Assembly: GCF_025772985.1 (NCBI RefSeq)
Contig: NZ_JAKMTB010000001.1
Span: forward strand, 186,001 to 250,000
DNA: 64,000 nt
Origin: Campylobacter sp. CNRCH_2014_0184h
Lineage (GTDB): Bacteria; Campylobacterota; Campylobacteria; Campylobacterales; Campylobacteraceae
Reading direction: 5' to 3'
Shown here: positions 1 through 8,615 of the stretch, one piece after another
How the letters are laid out: every line of letters begins with the position of its first letter
Position numbering within the stretch: the stretch's first letter is position 1
Notes under the pieces: generated by a model
What the model was told of the DNA's origin: nothing
Database searches by the model: none
What the model saw: only the letters and a program-made list of their open reading frames with translations
Position numbers and translations under genes: made by a program

Positions 1-174
1 TAAATCATAGTTTTTTTCTTTGGCAAAGGCTTGTAAAAACTCTACACTAATACCACTTGGATTACCTTTGGTATCACCCATTTCAAAAGGAGGGTAGGCT
101 AACTCCATACCTACGATTAATTCTTTTGCATGAAGTGTAAAAAACAAGCTTAGTAAAAAAAGTATTTTTTTCAT
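1..174 (-). CDS. Amino-acid ABC transporter substrate-binding protein, N-terminus only
   Basis: The reading frame starts at the ATG complementary to 172-174 and runs off the left edge, so only about 58 residues are visible. They comprise a signal peptide (MKKILFLLSLFFTLHA) followed by a mature start resembling family 3 periplasmic solute-binding proteins (ELIVGMELAYPPFEM, then a glycine-rich GNPSGISVEFLQ segment). Such proteins bind amino acids in the periplasm and hand them to an ABC permease. The start codon overlaps the kdsB stop in an ATGA arrangement, so it is probably the next gene of the same minus-strand operon. The ligand cannot be told from this fragment. Confidence 0.8.
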   Translation of the reverse strand, partial: MKKILFLLSLFFTLHAKELIVGMELAYPPFEMGDTKGNPSGISVEFLQAFAKEKNYDL

Positions 175-896
175 TTTTTAACTCCAAATTTAGCCAAAGC
201 TTTCTCATAATCTTCTTTTGTATCTATACCTATGCTTTGACTTTGTATTTTTAGCATTTTGATTTTTTTGCCATTTTCTAAGGCTCTTAATTGTTCTAAT
301 TTTTCACATTCTTCCAAAGCTGAGTTTTTCAAAGTGCAAAATTCTTGTAAATTTTTAACTCTATATGCATAAATTCCAAGATGGGCTTTAAAATTTTGTT
401 TATAATTTGCCCTTTCATGAGGAATTTTAGATCTTGAAAAATACAAAGCATAATCATTACTATCAGTAACTACTTTAACCAAATTTGGATCATCACAAGC
501 TTTTGCATCTACTTCTTTATAGCAACTACTCATAAAGCAAAGCTCATCTTCAAAAGCTTTTTGACTAAATTCTTTAAAATCTTTAATATTTTGTGTTTCT
601 ATAAAAGGCTCATCGGCTTGGACATTGATGATTAGCTCGTTGTTATTTAGTTTTAAAATTTGACAAGCTTCGTTGATCCTATCAGTGCCACTTTCGTGAT
701 TTTTACTTGTTAAAACTGCTTTTATATTATGTTTTTGCGCTATTTTTAAAACCTCTTCATCATCAAGTGCCACGCACACTTCATCAACTTCTTGCATTTT
801 TTTAGCTGTATAAATAAACATAGGTAAATTATCAATCTCACATAAAATTTTATTTTCAAAACGACTTGATTTTAATCTTGCTGGTATGATTATCAT
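171..896 (-). CDS. kdsB: CMP-KDO synthetase (3-deoxy-manno-octulosonate cytidylyltransferase)
   Basis: KdsB activates KDO with CTP to give CMP-KDO, the donor for the lipid A inner core sugar, in the cytoplasm. The start MIIIPARLKSSR carries the family's N-terminal nucleotide-binding signature, and NVQADEP near residue 93 matches the conserved sugar/metal site; about 241 residues is the usual length. I start at 896 because that ATG overlaps the thrC stop as ATGA and gives the canonical N-terminus; an ATG at 908 would add four residues. It lies between thrC and a binding-protein gene in a tightly overlapped minus-strand operon, the same order as C. jejuni Cj0812-Cj0813 as I recall it. Confidence 0.93.
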   Translation of the reverse strand: MIIIPARLKSSRFENKILCEIDNLPMFIYTAKKMQEVDEVCVALDDEEVLKIAQKHNIKAVLTSKNHESGTDRINEACQILKLNNNELIINVQADEPFIETQNIKDFKEFSQKAFEDELCFMSSCYKEVDAKACDDPNLVKVVTDSNDYALYFSRSKIPHERANYKQNFKAHLGIYAYRVKNLQEFCTLKNSALEECEKLEQLRALENGKKIKMLKIQSQSIGIDTKEDYEKALAKFGVKK

Positions 897-2302
897 TGTT
901 TTATCCATTCTATAATAGTTTGTTTTAGATTTTCAAGTTTGCAAACTTGATTTTGCTTTTGTGTGCTTGTAAATAAGCTTGTGATATTTGGATGAATTTC
1001 TTGTTTAAATTCTTTTGCAAGTTCTTGCATGCAAGCTTGTTCATCTTGGCATTCTTTATTATAAATTGCTTGATACATACTTGGGGTAAATTTACTCCAT
1101 TGTGCTGTGGAAGTAATAAGCGTAGTGGTGTTAGAATCAAGCATTTTAAAGCAAGTGCAAGTGTGAGGGTCTAAAAGTCCTAAGTGGCTGTATTGTTTGA
1201 TATATTGCATGCACTCATTATCATTGCAAAAATCAGCTTCAAAGTCTTCTTGTAAAAGCTCTAGCTCTTTTTGGCTAAGCTCATAATATTTTTCATTCTT
1301 TAAAGCTTGCATTAACTCTTTGGTGCGTTCATCTTTAAATTTATCAAAAAGCAATCTTTCTATATTTGATGATATGAGTATATCCATAGCAGGAGAAATA
1401 GTCTTTTGTAAGCTTTTATTTCTTAAATCATATTTGCCTGTATTAAAAAACTCACTTAAGATATTGTTTGAATTGGAAGCAATTTTAATTTTGCCTATAT
1501 TTGCCCCCATTTTTTTAGCATAATAAGCTCCCAAGGCATCGCCAAAATTTCCACTTGGAATGATGATATCTATTGTTCTATCGATTTTTAAACTAGCATA
1601 GTAATGATAGATGATTTGAAAAAGTATTCTTCCAAAATTAACTGAATTTGCAGCACTTAGACTTAACTTTTCTTCTTTTAAAGTATTTTTAAAATCCTCA
1701 TCATTTAAAAGCGCTTTTAGAGCATTTTGCGCATCATCAAAATTACCTTCAATGGCTATGGATTTTAAATTGCTTGCATTTGAATGTGTCATTTGTAAAG
1801 CTTGAGTTTTACTTGTACCTTCATTTGGGTAAATGCAAACTACTTTTATGCCTTTTTTATTTTCAAAGCTTTTTAGCGTAGCAGGTCCTGTATCACCACT
1901 TGTAGCGCACATGATTAAAAAATCATCATCTTTTTTTAAGTATTCTAAAAGCACTCCAAAAGGTTGTAAAGCCATATCTTTAAAAGCTCTTGTTGGTCCA
2001 TGGAATAATTCATTAATATAAAGCTTATCATTGATTTTTTTCAAATTAATAGGGCAGGTTTTATCATCAAAACTCTCATAAGTTTTCAAAGCTTTTTCAA
2101 AAACTTCAAGCTCTAAATCAAATTCAAATGCAGCGATGATTTTTAAGGCTAATTCTTTGTAGTTTAAATTTTTTAAAGCTTCATTGTCAAGCTTTGGTAG
2201 ATTAAGTGGTGCATATAAAGCATTATTAGGTGCACTAGGGCTAAGTAAGGCTTTTGAAAAGCTTACTTGGTGATTTTTATCTTGGGTTGAGTGTAGTAAC
2301 AT
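893..2302 (-). CDS. thrC: Threonine synthase
   Basis: ThrC converts O-phospho-L-homoserine to threonine using pyridoxal phosphate. The 469-residue protein has the family's HGPTRAFKDM block near residue 105, whose lysine is the expected PLP Schiff-base residue, followed by CATSGDTGPA, the phosphate-cup glycines of the fold type II enzymes. Length agrees with the long bacterial ThrC class. The ATG at 2302 is preceded by a good ribosome-binding site (AAGGAAG). Its start lies inside the end of lpxK (26 bp overlap) and its stop overlaps kdsB, so translation is probably coupled through the operon. Confidence 0.95.
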   Translation of the reverse strand: MLLHSTQDKNHQVSFSKALLSPSAPNNALYAPLNLPKLDNEALKNLNYKELALKIIAAFEFDLELEVFEKALKTYESFDDKTCPINLKKINDKLYINELFHGPTRAFKDMALQPFGVLLEYLKKDDDFLIMCATSGDTGPATLKSFENKKGIKVVCIYPNEGTSKTQALQMTHSNASNLKSIAIEGNFDDAQNALKALLNDEDFKNTLKEEKLSLSAANSVNFGRILFQIIYHYYASLKIDRTIDIIIPSGNFGDALGAYYAKKMGANIGKIKIASNSNNILSEFFNTGKYDLRNKSLQKTISPAMDILISSNIERLLFDKFKDERTKELMQALKNEKYYELSQKELELLQEDFEADFCNDNECMQYIKQYSHLGLLDPHTCTCFKMLDSNTTTLITSTAQWSKFTPSMYQAIYNKECQDEQACMQELAKEFKQEIHPNITSLFTSTQKQNQVCKLENLKQTIIEWIKQ

Positions 2303-3221
2303 TTTCTTCCTTTTTGTTAAATTTATAAATATAATCTTGCAAAACTTGCTTAAAGCTATCTTTTAAAACAATATCAAGATGGATAAGTTCAGTTTTAAAG
2401 TCAAAATCTTTTATTTTCACATAGTCTTTAAAGGTTAGCATCAAGGTATCACAATTGTGTTTTTTTAAAAGTTTTTCTAATTCTTCTTTTTTGAAAGTAT
2501 AATGATCAGCAAAAAAATAACAAGCCCTAGCTTTGATAAAATGCTCATATAATCTAAAAGGCTTTGCAATAGAGCTTATTAAAATGGCTTTTTGATTTTC
2601 TTTTACATGAGAATAACGCACAAAATCTTCGTTTTCTTTAGCTATAAAATCAGCCCTTTTAGCAAAAGATTTTGGCAAACGATAAGCCCCACTAGGTAGG
2701 GTAAAATCAAAAAATGGCTCATCTTTACTTTGCAGTAAAATATTAAGTTTTTTAATATGAAATTTAGAAAAAGCATCGTCTAAAAGTATGATCTTTGCTC
2801 CAAGCTCGATAGCTTTTTGTATGCCTTTAACCCTATCTTCACTTACTATCACTCCGCTAATATACTTTGTAAGTGCATATTCCATAGCTTCATCGCCACT
2901 TTCTTCAATATCGCATAAAATTTCATCTTTATGCTTAACGATGATTAAGCCTTTACTTTGTCTTTTATAGCCTCTTAAGATGATAAAACAATTTTCAAAC
3001 TCAGCTGCTATGGCTTTACAAATGGGAGTTTTTCCATTGCCTCCTAGGGTTAGATTGCCTATGCTTATAATGGGTAAATTAAAATCAAGTTCTTTTTTAA
3101 ATTTAGTATTTAAAATCGCTATGATCATATATAAAAAGCTAAAAGGCAAAAGCAAAAAAGCTAGAGTTTTTTGCAAAAAATTAGGTTTAAAAAAATAGCG
3201 ATCAAGCCAAGTCATATGCAT
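2277..3221 (-). CDS. lpxK: Tetraacyldisaccharide 4'-kinase (lipid A synthesis)
   Basis: LpxK phosphorylates the 4' position of the lipid A disaccharide precursor at the inner membrane. The 314-residue protein has a hydrophobic N-terminal segment (about residues 15-38) for membrane association, then the P-loop SIGNLTLGGNGKTP near residue 52, and the conserved LDDAFS motif near residue 150. It closely resembles C. jejuni Cj0811. It overlaps nadE upstream and thrC downstream. Two starts are possible, at 3221 (MHMTW) and 3215 (MTW); neither has a strong ribosome-binding site. Confidence 0.94.
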   Translation of the reverse strand: MHMTWLDRYFFKPNFLQKTLAFLLLPFSFLYMIIAILNTKFKKELDFNLPIISIGNLTLGGNGKTPICKAIAAEFENCFIILRGYKRQSKGLIIVKHKDEILCDIEESGDEAMEYALTKYISGVIVSEDRVKGIQKAIELGAKIILLDDAFSKFHIKKLNILLQSKDEPFFDFTLPSGAYRLPKSFAKRADFIAKENEDFVRYSHVKENQKAILISSIAKPFRLYEHFIKARACYFFADHYTFKKEELEKLLKKHNCDTLMLTFKDYVKIKDFDFKTELIHLDIVLKDSFKQVLQDYIYKFNKKEENVTTLNPR

Positions 3222-3942
3222 TCTTTAATGTTGTTGGAGGTTTTCTTTTAAAGGCATTATTTTGCACACGCTCTAAGACTAAATTTTTTAAATTCTCATC
3301 AAAATTTTCCAAACTTTGATTATTTTCTAAAGCTTTTAAAACTTCATCTAAAACTTCATATTTATAGCCAAGATCTTCTTCATCGCTTTGATTTGGCCAA
3401 AGATCAGCACTAGGGGCTTTTTGTATGAAATTTTCATGCACACCCATAAATTTAGCAAACTCAAAAACTTCACTTTTATAAAGCGTAGCCAAAGGGTTAA
3501 AAGCACAAGCTAAATCCCCATAAATAGTTCCATAGCCAAGCATAAGTTCGCTTTTATTAGAAGTGCCTACTACCAATGCATTGTGTAAAGCCGAATAATC
3601 ATAAAGCAAACTCATACGCACTCTTGCAGCTAAATTTCCAAAGCGTAAAGGGTTTAAGTCTTGACAAATTTTTTCATAAGCACAAAGTACTTCATCAATA
3701 TAAATAATCTTATGATGAATTTGCAAATCTTTACAAAGCATTAATGCATCATCTAAATTTTCTTTTTTAGAATGTTTTGTAGGCATTAAAAGCACAAAAA
3801 GTTTTTCACCCACTGCTTTTTTGCAAAGATGAGCTACTAAAGCTGAATCTATCCCACCGCTTAAACCTAAGATGAGATTTTTATCCCCTGCTTGTTCTTT
3901 TATAAAATTGATCAATAATTCTTGTAATTTTGTATAATTCAT
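3202..3942 (-). CDS. nadE: NAD+ synthetase
   Basis: NadE makes NAD+ from deamido-NAD+, ATP and ammonia. The ATP pyrophosphatase P-loop LGLSGGIDSALVAHLC is at about residues 24-39 and GTSNKSELMLGYGTIYGD lies in the second half, both diagnostic of the family. With 246 residues and no glutaminase domain this is the short, ammonia-dependent form. It is the first gene of the minus-strand nadE-lpxK-thrC-kdsB run and is divergent from the hydrolase gene at 4004, with about 60 bp holding both promoters. Confidence 0.95.
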   Translation of the reverse strand: MNYTKLQELLINFIKEQAGDKNLILGLSGGIDSALVAHLCKKAVGEKLFVLLMPTKHSKKENLDDALMLCKDLQIHHKIIYIDEVLCAYEKICQDLNPLRFGNLAARVRMSLLYDYSALHNALVVGTSNKSELMLGYGTIYGDLACAFNPLATLYKSEVFEFAKFMGVHENFIQKAPSADLWPNQSDEEDLGYKYEVLDEVLKALENNQSLENFDENLKNLVLERVQNNAFKRKPPTTLKNAYDLA

Positions 3943-4003
3943 AAAAAATCTTTAAATATTAATTTTTTAAAATTATATTTGATTTAGTTAAAAGGAAGTT
4001 TAT

Positions 4004-4603
4004 ATGCGTATTTTAAAACAACCATGCGGAATGTATGAAACAAATTGTTATATTATAGATCACAATAATAAGCAAATCATCATCGATCCAGGTGAAAATG
4101 CTTATGAGTTTATCAAAGAAAACGCAAGCAAACCTTTAGCTATTTTAAATACCCATGGTCATTATGATCATGTTTATGATAATGCTAAGGTTAAAATGGT
4201 TTATGAAATTCCACTTTTTATCCATAAAGATGATGCTTTTATGTTAAAAGATCCTTTTAATTATGGTTTTGAGCATTCAAATGCTGATGTGTTAATAGAA
4301 AATGAAAATGAATTTAGTATAGATGAGTTTAAGTTTAAATTTCATCATTTCCCAGGGCATACTCCAGGGTGTTGTATGATAGAACTTGTGGGTGAAGATG
4401 TGCTTTTTAGTGGAGATTTTTTATTTTACCGTAGTATTGGTAGATGGGACTTTCCTTACTCAGATGCAGCTAAGATGAAAGAGAGTTTGCTTAAAGTTTT
4501 AGCTTATGAAAAAGATTTTAGATTACTTCCAGGGCATGGAGAAGAAAGCACTTTAAAAGAAGAACAAAAAGCAATTCCTGCTTGGTTAAGGTATTTTCAC
4601 TAA
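4004..4603 (+). CDS. Metallo-beta-lactamase-fold hydrolase (glyoxalase II-like)
   Basis: A 199-residue protein with all metal-binding motifs of the MBL fold in order: NTHGHYDH near residue 48, FPGHTPGC near residue 118, SGDFLF near residue 137, and a final LLPGHGEE near residue 178. Relatives hydrolyse thioesters such as S-lactoylglutathione, but Campylobacter glutathione chemistry is uncertain so the substrate is unknown. It corresponds in context to C. jejuni Cj0809c. Ribosome-binding site AAAAGGAAG precedes the ATG. The stop overlaps the next start as TAATG. Confidence 0.88.
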   Translation: MRILKQPCGMYETNCYIIDHNNKQIIIDPGENAYEFIKENASKPLAILNTHGHYDHVYDNAKVKMVYEIPLFIHKDDAFMLKDPFNYGFEHSNADVLIENENEFSIDEFKFKFHHFPGHTPGCCMIELVGEDVLFSGDFLFYRSIGRWDFPYSDAAKMKESLLKVLAYEKDFRLLPGHGEESTLKEEQKAIPAWLRYFH

Positions 4604-4884
4604 TGGATAAGGTTTTATATTTTTTAAGTTTTTTGCTGATTTTAAGTGCGGTTTTGAGTTTTTTTAAACCTAAAGAAACAAAAAAGAAATTTTTTCACAA
4701 ATGCCCATGTTTTAGAGCGGTGGAAAATGGTTTAATGAGTAGAATTTGCATTTATGCAGGAAGTTTTGGTTTTATGTATTCTGTGCTTTATATTGGTTTT
4801 GGAGTGTATGATAAAAAGCTTTTTGTGATTTTGTTTTTATCTTTTGCGATATGGTATTTTGCTTGGGTTTTAAAAAAAGAGTAA
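4603..4884 (+). CDS. Small hydrophobic membrane protein
   Basis: A 93-residue protein with an N-terminal hydrophobic segment (MDKVLYFLSFLLILSAVLSF), a short charged cysteine-containing stretch (HKCPCFRAVENG) and two more hydrophobic segments. The start is the ATG that overlaps the upstream hydrolase stop (TAATG), so the two are translationally coupled. The position matches the small hydrophobic protein Cj0808c of C. jejuni. Function unknown; the two close cysteines could bind metal or form a disulphide. Confidence 0.75.
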   Translation: MDKVLYFLSFLLILSAVLSFFKPKETKKKFFHKCPCFRAVENGLMSRICIYAGSFGFMYSVLYIGFGVYDKKLFVILFLSFAIWYFAWVLKKE

Positions 4885-4940
4885 AAAACTATCATTAAAA
4901 ATGTTAAAATACTTTTTTAATTATCAAAAAGGGTATCAAA

Positions 4941-5918
4941 ATGAGAAAAAGCATAGCAGAATGGCAAAAACAAGAGCTACTTTTACTTTCCTTGCCTCAT
5001 GAAAATAGCGATTGGAAGCCTTATTTAGAAGAGATTTTACAAAGCTATGAAGAATTTATTAAAGCTGTGGCAAATTTTCAAAAAGTTTTACTTATAGCGC
5101 CAAGTGAAAAAGACTTTCAAAGATTTAAGCATATAAAAAACGTTGATTTTTTTAAGTGTGATACTAATGATACTTGGATTAGAGATTTTGGTGCAATTGA
5201 TGTGCTTGAAGATGATAAAACTATAGGGCTTGATTTTATTTTTAATGCTTGGGGTGATAAATTTCAAAGCACTTTAGATAATGCGGTAAATTCAAAACTT
5301 TTTGCGCAAAAATTATCTGGAAAATTAGAAAAAATTGATTTTATCTTAGAAGGTGGGAGTATTGATTTTAATGGGCAAGGAGTAATGCTTACAACGAGTG
5401 CTTGTTTGTTAAATGAAAATAGAAATTCCCATTTAAATAAAGAGCAAATTGAAGCTAAGTTAAAAGAAATTTTTGGCTTAAAACAAATTGTATGGTTAAA
5501 TCATGGTTATATAAAAGGTGATGATACTGATCATCATATAGATACTCTAGCAAGATTTATCAATGAAAAAACCATTGCTTATTGTGTGTGTAAAGATGAA
5601 AATGATGAGCATTATAAGCCCTTAAAAGCTATGGAGGGAGAACTTAAAAAAACAGGGTTTGATTTATTAGAACTTCCTTTGCCTAAGCCTTTGTATTTTG
5701 AAGGTAAAAGGCTTGGTGCTACTTATGCAAATTTTGTTTTTGTTAATGGTGGCTTGATAGTGCCAACTTATAATGATGAAAACGATGCTTTGGTATTAGA
5801 AAATTTACAAAAAGCATGCAAAGATAGAAAAGTAGTAGGGGTTGATGCAAGAGTGTTTTTAAGACAAAATGGTTCTTTGCATTGTTCTTGTCAAAACCGC
5901 TATGAAGGTCAAAGATGA
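4941..5918 (+). CDS. aguA: Agmatine deiminase
   Basis: AguA hydrolyses agmatine to N-carbamoylputrescine and ammonia, the first step of the agmatine route to putrescine. The 325-residue protein shows the PAD/guanidino-modifying fold motifs: NDTWIRDFG near residue 79, EGGSIDFNG near residue 137, HGYIKGDDTDHHID near residue 190 and the C-terminal GSLHCSCQ with the nucleophilic cysteine. It begins a three-gene plus-strand operon with a CDF transporter and aguB, ending in an ATGA overlap with the transporter. The order resembles C. jejuni Cj0949c-Cj0947c. Confidence 0.93.
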   Translation: MRKSIAEWQKQELLLLSLPHENSDWKPYLEEILQSYEEFIKAVANFQKVLLIAPSEKDFQRFKHIKNVDFFKCDTNDTWIRDFGAIDVLEDDKTIGLDFIFNAWGDKFQSTLDNAVNSKLFAQKLSGKLEKIDFILEGGSIDFNGQGVMLTTSACLLNENRNSHLNKEQIEAKLKEIFGLKQIVWLNHGYIKGDDTDHHIDTLARFINEKTIAYCVCKDENDEHYKPLKAMEGELKKTGFDLLELPLPKPLYFEGKRLGATYANFVFVNGGLIVPTYNDENDALVLENLQKACKDRKVVGVDARVFLRQNGSLHCSCQNRYEGQR

Positions 5919-6829
5919 ATTTGCAAAAAAGCGCAACTATCATCGCAAGTGTATGTGCTATTTTTTTAGCTATTGTTAAATTTATAGTAGGTTTAGCTTC
6001 GGGTTCTGTTGCGGTGCTTTCTAGTGCGATTGATTCTTTACTTGATTGTGTGATTTCGGGTTTAAATTTTTTAGCTTTGAAAAAAAGCTCTCAAGGATCT
6101 AGTAAAGAATATAATTTTGGCCTTAGTAAAATTGAAGCCTTAATGGGGCTTTTTGAAGGTCTTGTTATTAGCGGGATTGGGGTTTATATTTTTTATGAGA
6201 GTGTTTTGAAAATTCACAATCAAGAAAGTGTAGAAAAACTTGATCTTGGAATTTATGTCATGGCTTTTGCTATGGCTGTAACTTTGTATTTGGTGGTTTT
6301 TTTAAATTATGTTGCTAAAAAAACAAAAAGCTTGATTATAAAAGCTGATAGCTTGCACTATAAAATAGACTTTTTAACTAATGCTCTAACGCTTTTAGCA
6401 CTTGTGATTATAGCTTTTACAAATTATCATTTTATTGATGGATTATTTGGTATAGCTATAAGTTTATATACGATTTTTTCAGCTTTTAAAATCATCAAAG
6501 AAAGTTCTAAAATTTTATTAGATGTGGCAATTGATAAAGAACAAGTTGAAGTGATTAAACAAATTATAAGTGCAAATAAAGAAGTCAAAAGCTTTCATCA
6601 TTTAAAAACTAGAAAAAGTCCTGATATACTTTATGTTAGTGTGCATTTAGTTTTTGAACCTACAATATCACTTTTAAAAGCTCATAAAATCGGTGATGAG
6701 ATTGAAGATAGTATAAGGGAGCATTTTAAAGATGATTTTTGGAATATCCATATACACTTAGACCCTTATGATGATTCAGAAGAAGAAAGGAGTAAAAATG
6801 AAATTAGCACTCATACAGCAAGAATTTAA
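5915..6829 (+). CDS. Cation diffusion facilitator family transporter
   Basis: A 304-residue inner-membrane protein with about six transmembrane segments in the first 200 residues and a soluble C-terminal domain of the CDF type. Candidate metal-site acids are in the second helix (SAIDSLLDCVISG) and fifth helix (DSLHYKIDFLTN). CDF proteins export divalent metals such as Zn2+, Fe2+ or Mn2+ in exchange for protons; the metal cannot be told from sequence. Oddly it sits between the two enzymes of agmatine breakdown and overlaps both genes, which implies co-translation rather than shared chemistry. Confidence 0.88.
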   Translation: MNLQKSATIIASVCAIFLAIVKFIVGLASGSVAVLSSAIDSLLDCVISGLNFLALKKSSQGSSKEYNFGLSKIEALMGLFEGLVISGIGVYIFYESVLKIHNQESVEKLDLGIYVMAFAMAVTLYLVVFLNYVAKKTKSLIIKADSLHYKIDFLTNALTLLALVIIAFTNYHFIDGLFGIAISLYTIFSAFKIIKESSKILLDVAIDKEQVEVIKQIISANKEVKSFHHLKTRKSPDILYVSVHLVFEPTISLLKAHKIGDEIEDSIREHFKDDFWNIHIHLDPYDDSEEERSKNEISTHTARI

Positions 6830-7670
6830 ACAAAATAAAGAAAAAACTATAGAAAAAACATGCGAACTTATCAAGCAAGCAGCAAAGGAAAAGGCTGAGC
6901 TTGTATGCTTGCAAGAGCTTCATCAAACGCAGTATTTTTGTCAAAGTGAAAATACAGACTTTTTTGATTTGGCAAATGACTATGAAGAAGATGTTAAGTT
7001 TTGGTCTAATGTAGCTAGGGAAAATAATGTTGTTTTGGTAACTTCTTTATTTGAAAAAAGAAGCGCAGGGCTTTATCATAATACTAGTGTGGTATTTGAA
7101 AAAGATGGCTCCATAGCAGGTAAATACCGCAAAATGCATATTCCTGATGATCCTTGTTTTTATGAAAAATTTTATTTTACTCCAGGTGATTTGGGTTTTG
7201 AACCTATACAAACAAGTGTTGGAAAACTTGGGGTTTTAATATGTTGGGATCAATGGTATCCTGAAGCTGCTAGGTTAATGGCTTTAAAGGGAGCTCAAAT
7301 TTTGATTTATCCTACTGCTATAGGTTGGTTTGATAAGGATGAAAAAGAAGAAAAACAAAGACAACTTGAAGCTTGGATAGGTGTGCAAAGAGGCCATGCT
7401 ATAGCTAATGGCTTACCTGTAGTAGCTATTAATAGAGTGGGTTTTGAAAAAGATGAAAGCGGTGTGGAAGATGGCATAAGATTTTGGGGAAATTCTTTTG
7501 TTTTTGGGGCTCAAGGTGAAGAGCTTTTTAGAGCCGATGATAAACAAGAGCTTTGTAAAATCGTTGAAATTGACATGCAAAGATGTGAAAATGTACGCAG
7601 ATGGTGGCCGTTTTTACGCGATAGACGCATAGAGTATTTTCATGAATTAAATAAAAGATTTATTGACTAA
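6798..7670 (+). CDS. aguB: N-carbamoylputrescine amidase
   Basis: AguB releases putrescine, CO2 and ammonia from N-carbamoylputrescine, completing the pathway begun by aguA. The 290-residue nitrilase-fold protein has the catalytic triad in order: Glu in LQELHQTQYF, Lys in YRKMHIPDDPCF, and Cys in LICWDQWYPEAARL. I start at 6798, which has the ribosome-binding site GAAAGGAG; upstream in-frame ATGs add only poorly conserved lysines. It overlaps the end of the CDF transporter gene by 32 bp. Confidence 0.93.
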   Translation: MKLALIQQEFKQNKEKTIEKTCELIKQAAKEKAELVCLQELHQTQYFCQSENTDFFDLANDYEEDVKFWSNVARENNVVLVTSLFEKRSAGLYHNTSVVFEKDGSIAGKYRKMHIPDDPCFYEKFYFTPGDLGFEPIQTSVGKLGVLICWDQWYPEAARLMALKGAQILIYPTAIGWFDKDEKEEKQRQLEAWIGVQRGHAIANGLPVVAINRVGFEKDESGVEDGIRFWGNSFVFGAQGEELFRADDKQELCKIVEIDMQRCENVRRWWPFLRDRRIEYFHELNKRFID

Positions 7671-7682
7671 AAGGAGAAAAAA

Positions 7683-8249
7683 ATGAAAAAAGTTTTAGTG
7701 CCTTTGGCAAAAGGTTTTGAAGAGGCTGAATTTATAGGTATAGCTGATGTTTTAAAAAGAGCAGGGGAGACTAGTGGGAATTTAGAAGTAATTATTGCTT
7801 CGCTTGATGATGAGCTTTTGGTACAAGGAGCTAATGGAATTTGCATAAGGGCTGATGTGAGTTTAGCTAGTGTTGATCAAGAAAATTTAGACGCAATTGC
7901 TTTAGCAGGTGGCTTTGAAGGTATGATGAATTTAAAAAACAATTCTCTTATCATAAAAATCATACAAGATTTACATGCTAAGAAAAAAATCGTAGCAGCT
8001 ATTTGTGCTTCACCTATGGTATTGGCAAAAGCAGGGGTGATAAATGGGGAGTTTTCTTGCTATCCTGGTTGTGAAGTAGGTATTGAAGGTGTAAGAGTAA
8101 ATAAAGCGGTTGTAGTAAATGAAAATGTCATCACAGCAGCTGGACCTGCTACGGCTATTTTGTTTGGTTTAGAGCTTGCTAAGCATTTATGCTCAGAAGA
8201 AATTTATCAAAAACTTTATGAAGGTATGCTTGTTCCTTTAACAAAATAA
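7683..8249 (+). CDS. DJ-1/ThiJ/PfpI family protein
   Basis: A 188-residue protein of the DJ-1/YajL type. The nucleophile elbow AAICASPMVLAKAG has the reactive cysteine near residue 106, and EEAEFIG near residue 16 supplies the expected glutamate partner. Family members are cytoplasmic glyoxalases, deglycases or redox-stress proteins; the substrate here is not known. Ribosome-binding site AAAGGAG lies upstream of the ATG. It is the last gene of the plus-strand agu operon, followed by a hairpin at 8248-8269. Confidence 0.85.
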   Translation: MKKVLVPLAKGFEEAEFIGIADVLKRAGETSGNLEVIIASLDDELLVQGANGICIRADVSLASVDQENLDAIALAGGFEGMMNLKNNSLIIKIIQDLHAKKKIVAAICASPMVLAKAGVINGEFSCYPGCEVGIEGVRVNKAVVVNENVITAAGPATAILFGLELAKHLCSEEIYQKLYEGMLVPLTK

Positions 8250-8269
8250 ACCCTCGCTAATGAGGGTTT
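8248..8269. terminator. Bidirectional hairpin terminator between convergent genes
   Basis: Perfect 8-bp stem AAACCCTC / GAGGGTTT with loop GCTAAT between the convergent DJ-1 and selenoprotein genes. Read on the minus strand the stem is followed by TTTATTTTG, so it best serves the selenoprotein gene; the plus-strand tail is less U-rich. Confidence 0.7.
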
Positions 8270-8272
8270 AGC

Positions 8273-8512
8273 TTACATTTGTTTCATAAGCTTAGTGATT
8301 TCACCCTCATGAGGAAATCTATCTACTTCGCAGTTAAACAAGTCTTTTTTAGAGTAAATGATTTTGCCATCTACTTCTACTATAAAATGACCACCACCTT
8401 TTTCTATGGTAGAAATTTGCACATCTTTGAATTCATTTTGTATTTCTTCTGCAACCCTTGCAGCTTGTGGTTTGTAATTTCAAAGATTACAATAATAAAT
8501 TTTTACTTCCAT
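8273..8512 (-). CDS. SelW/SelT-like selenoprotein, UGA (Sec) at codon 11
   Basis: Reading from the ATG at 8512 (ribosome-binding site AAAGGAG) gives 79 residues ending at 8273, provided the TGA at 8480-8482 is read as selenocysteine. The N-terminus is MEVKIYYCNLU, the CxxU redox motif of the Rdx/SelW family, followed by an intact thioredoxin-like domain (EIQNEFKDVQ, GGGHFIVEVDGKIIYS) and the conserved C-terminal FPHEGEI. Bacterial SelW-like proteins are small cytoplasmic thiol/selenol oxidoreductases of unclear role. The TGA is followed at the right distance by a hairpin (8449-8463). An ordinary gene caller would miss this frame, because no ATG follows the TGA early enough. A simple nonsense mutation is unlikely given the intact downstream frame and the motif. 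Confidence 0.85.
8449..8463 (-). promoter_or_regulatory. Bacterial SECIS-type hairpin
   Basis: On the minus strand CTGCAA-GGG-TTGCAG forms a 6-bp stem with a G-rich loop. It begins 16 nt after the in-frame UGA at 8480-8482, at the short end of the spacing known for bacterial SECIS elements, which recruit SelB with Sec-tRNA. It lies within the coding sequence, as expected in bacteria. Confidence 0.65.
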
Positions 8513-8615
8513 TTTTTACTCCTTTTTTGAAAGTAAGTTATTATACATTTTTTATGCTTGTAAGTTTTAAATTTAAGGTTTTTTTTTATAATAATAAAAA
8601 AATACAAGGGAAAAT

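Noticed and set aside
8279-8530. 83-residue plus-strand frame opposite the selenoprotein
   Set aside because: It is the antisense of a convincing SelW-like frame with a good ribosome-binding site; the plus frame has no family likeness.
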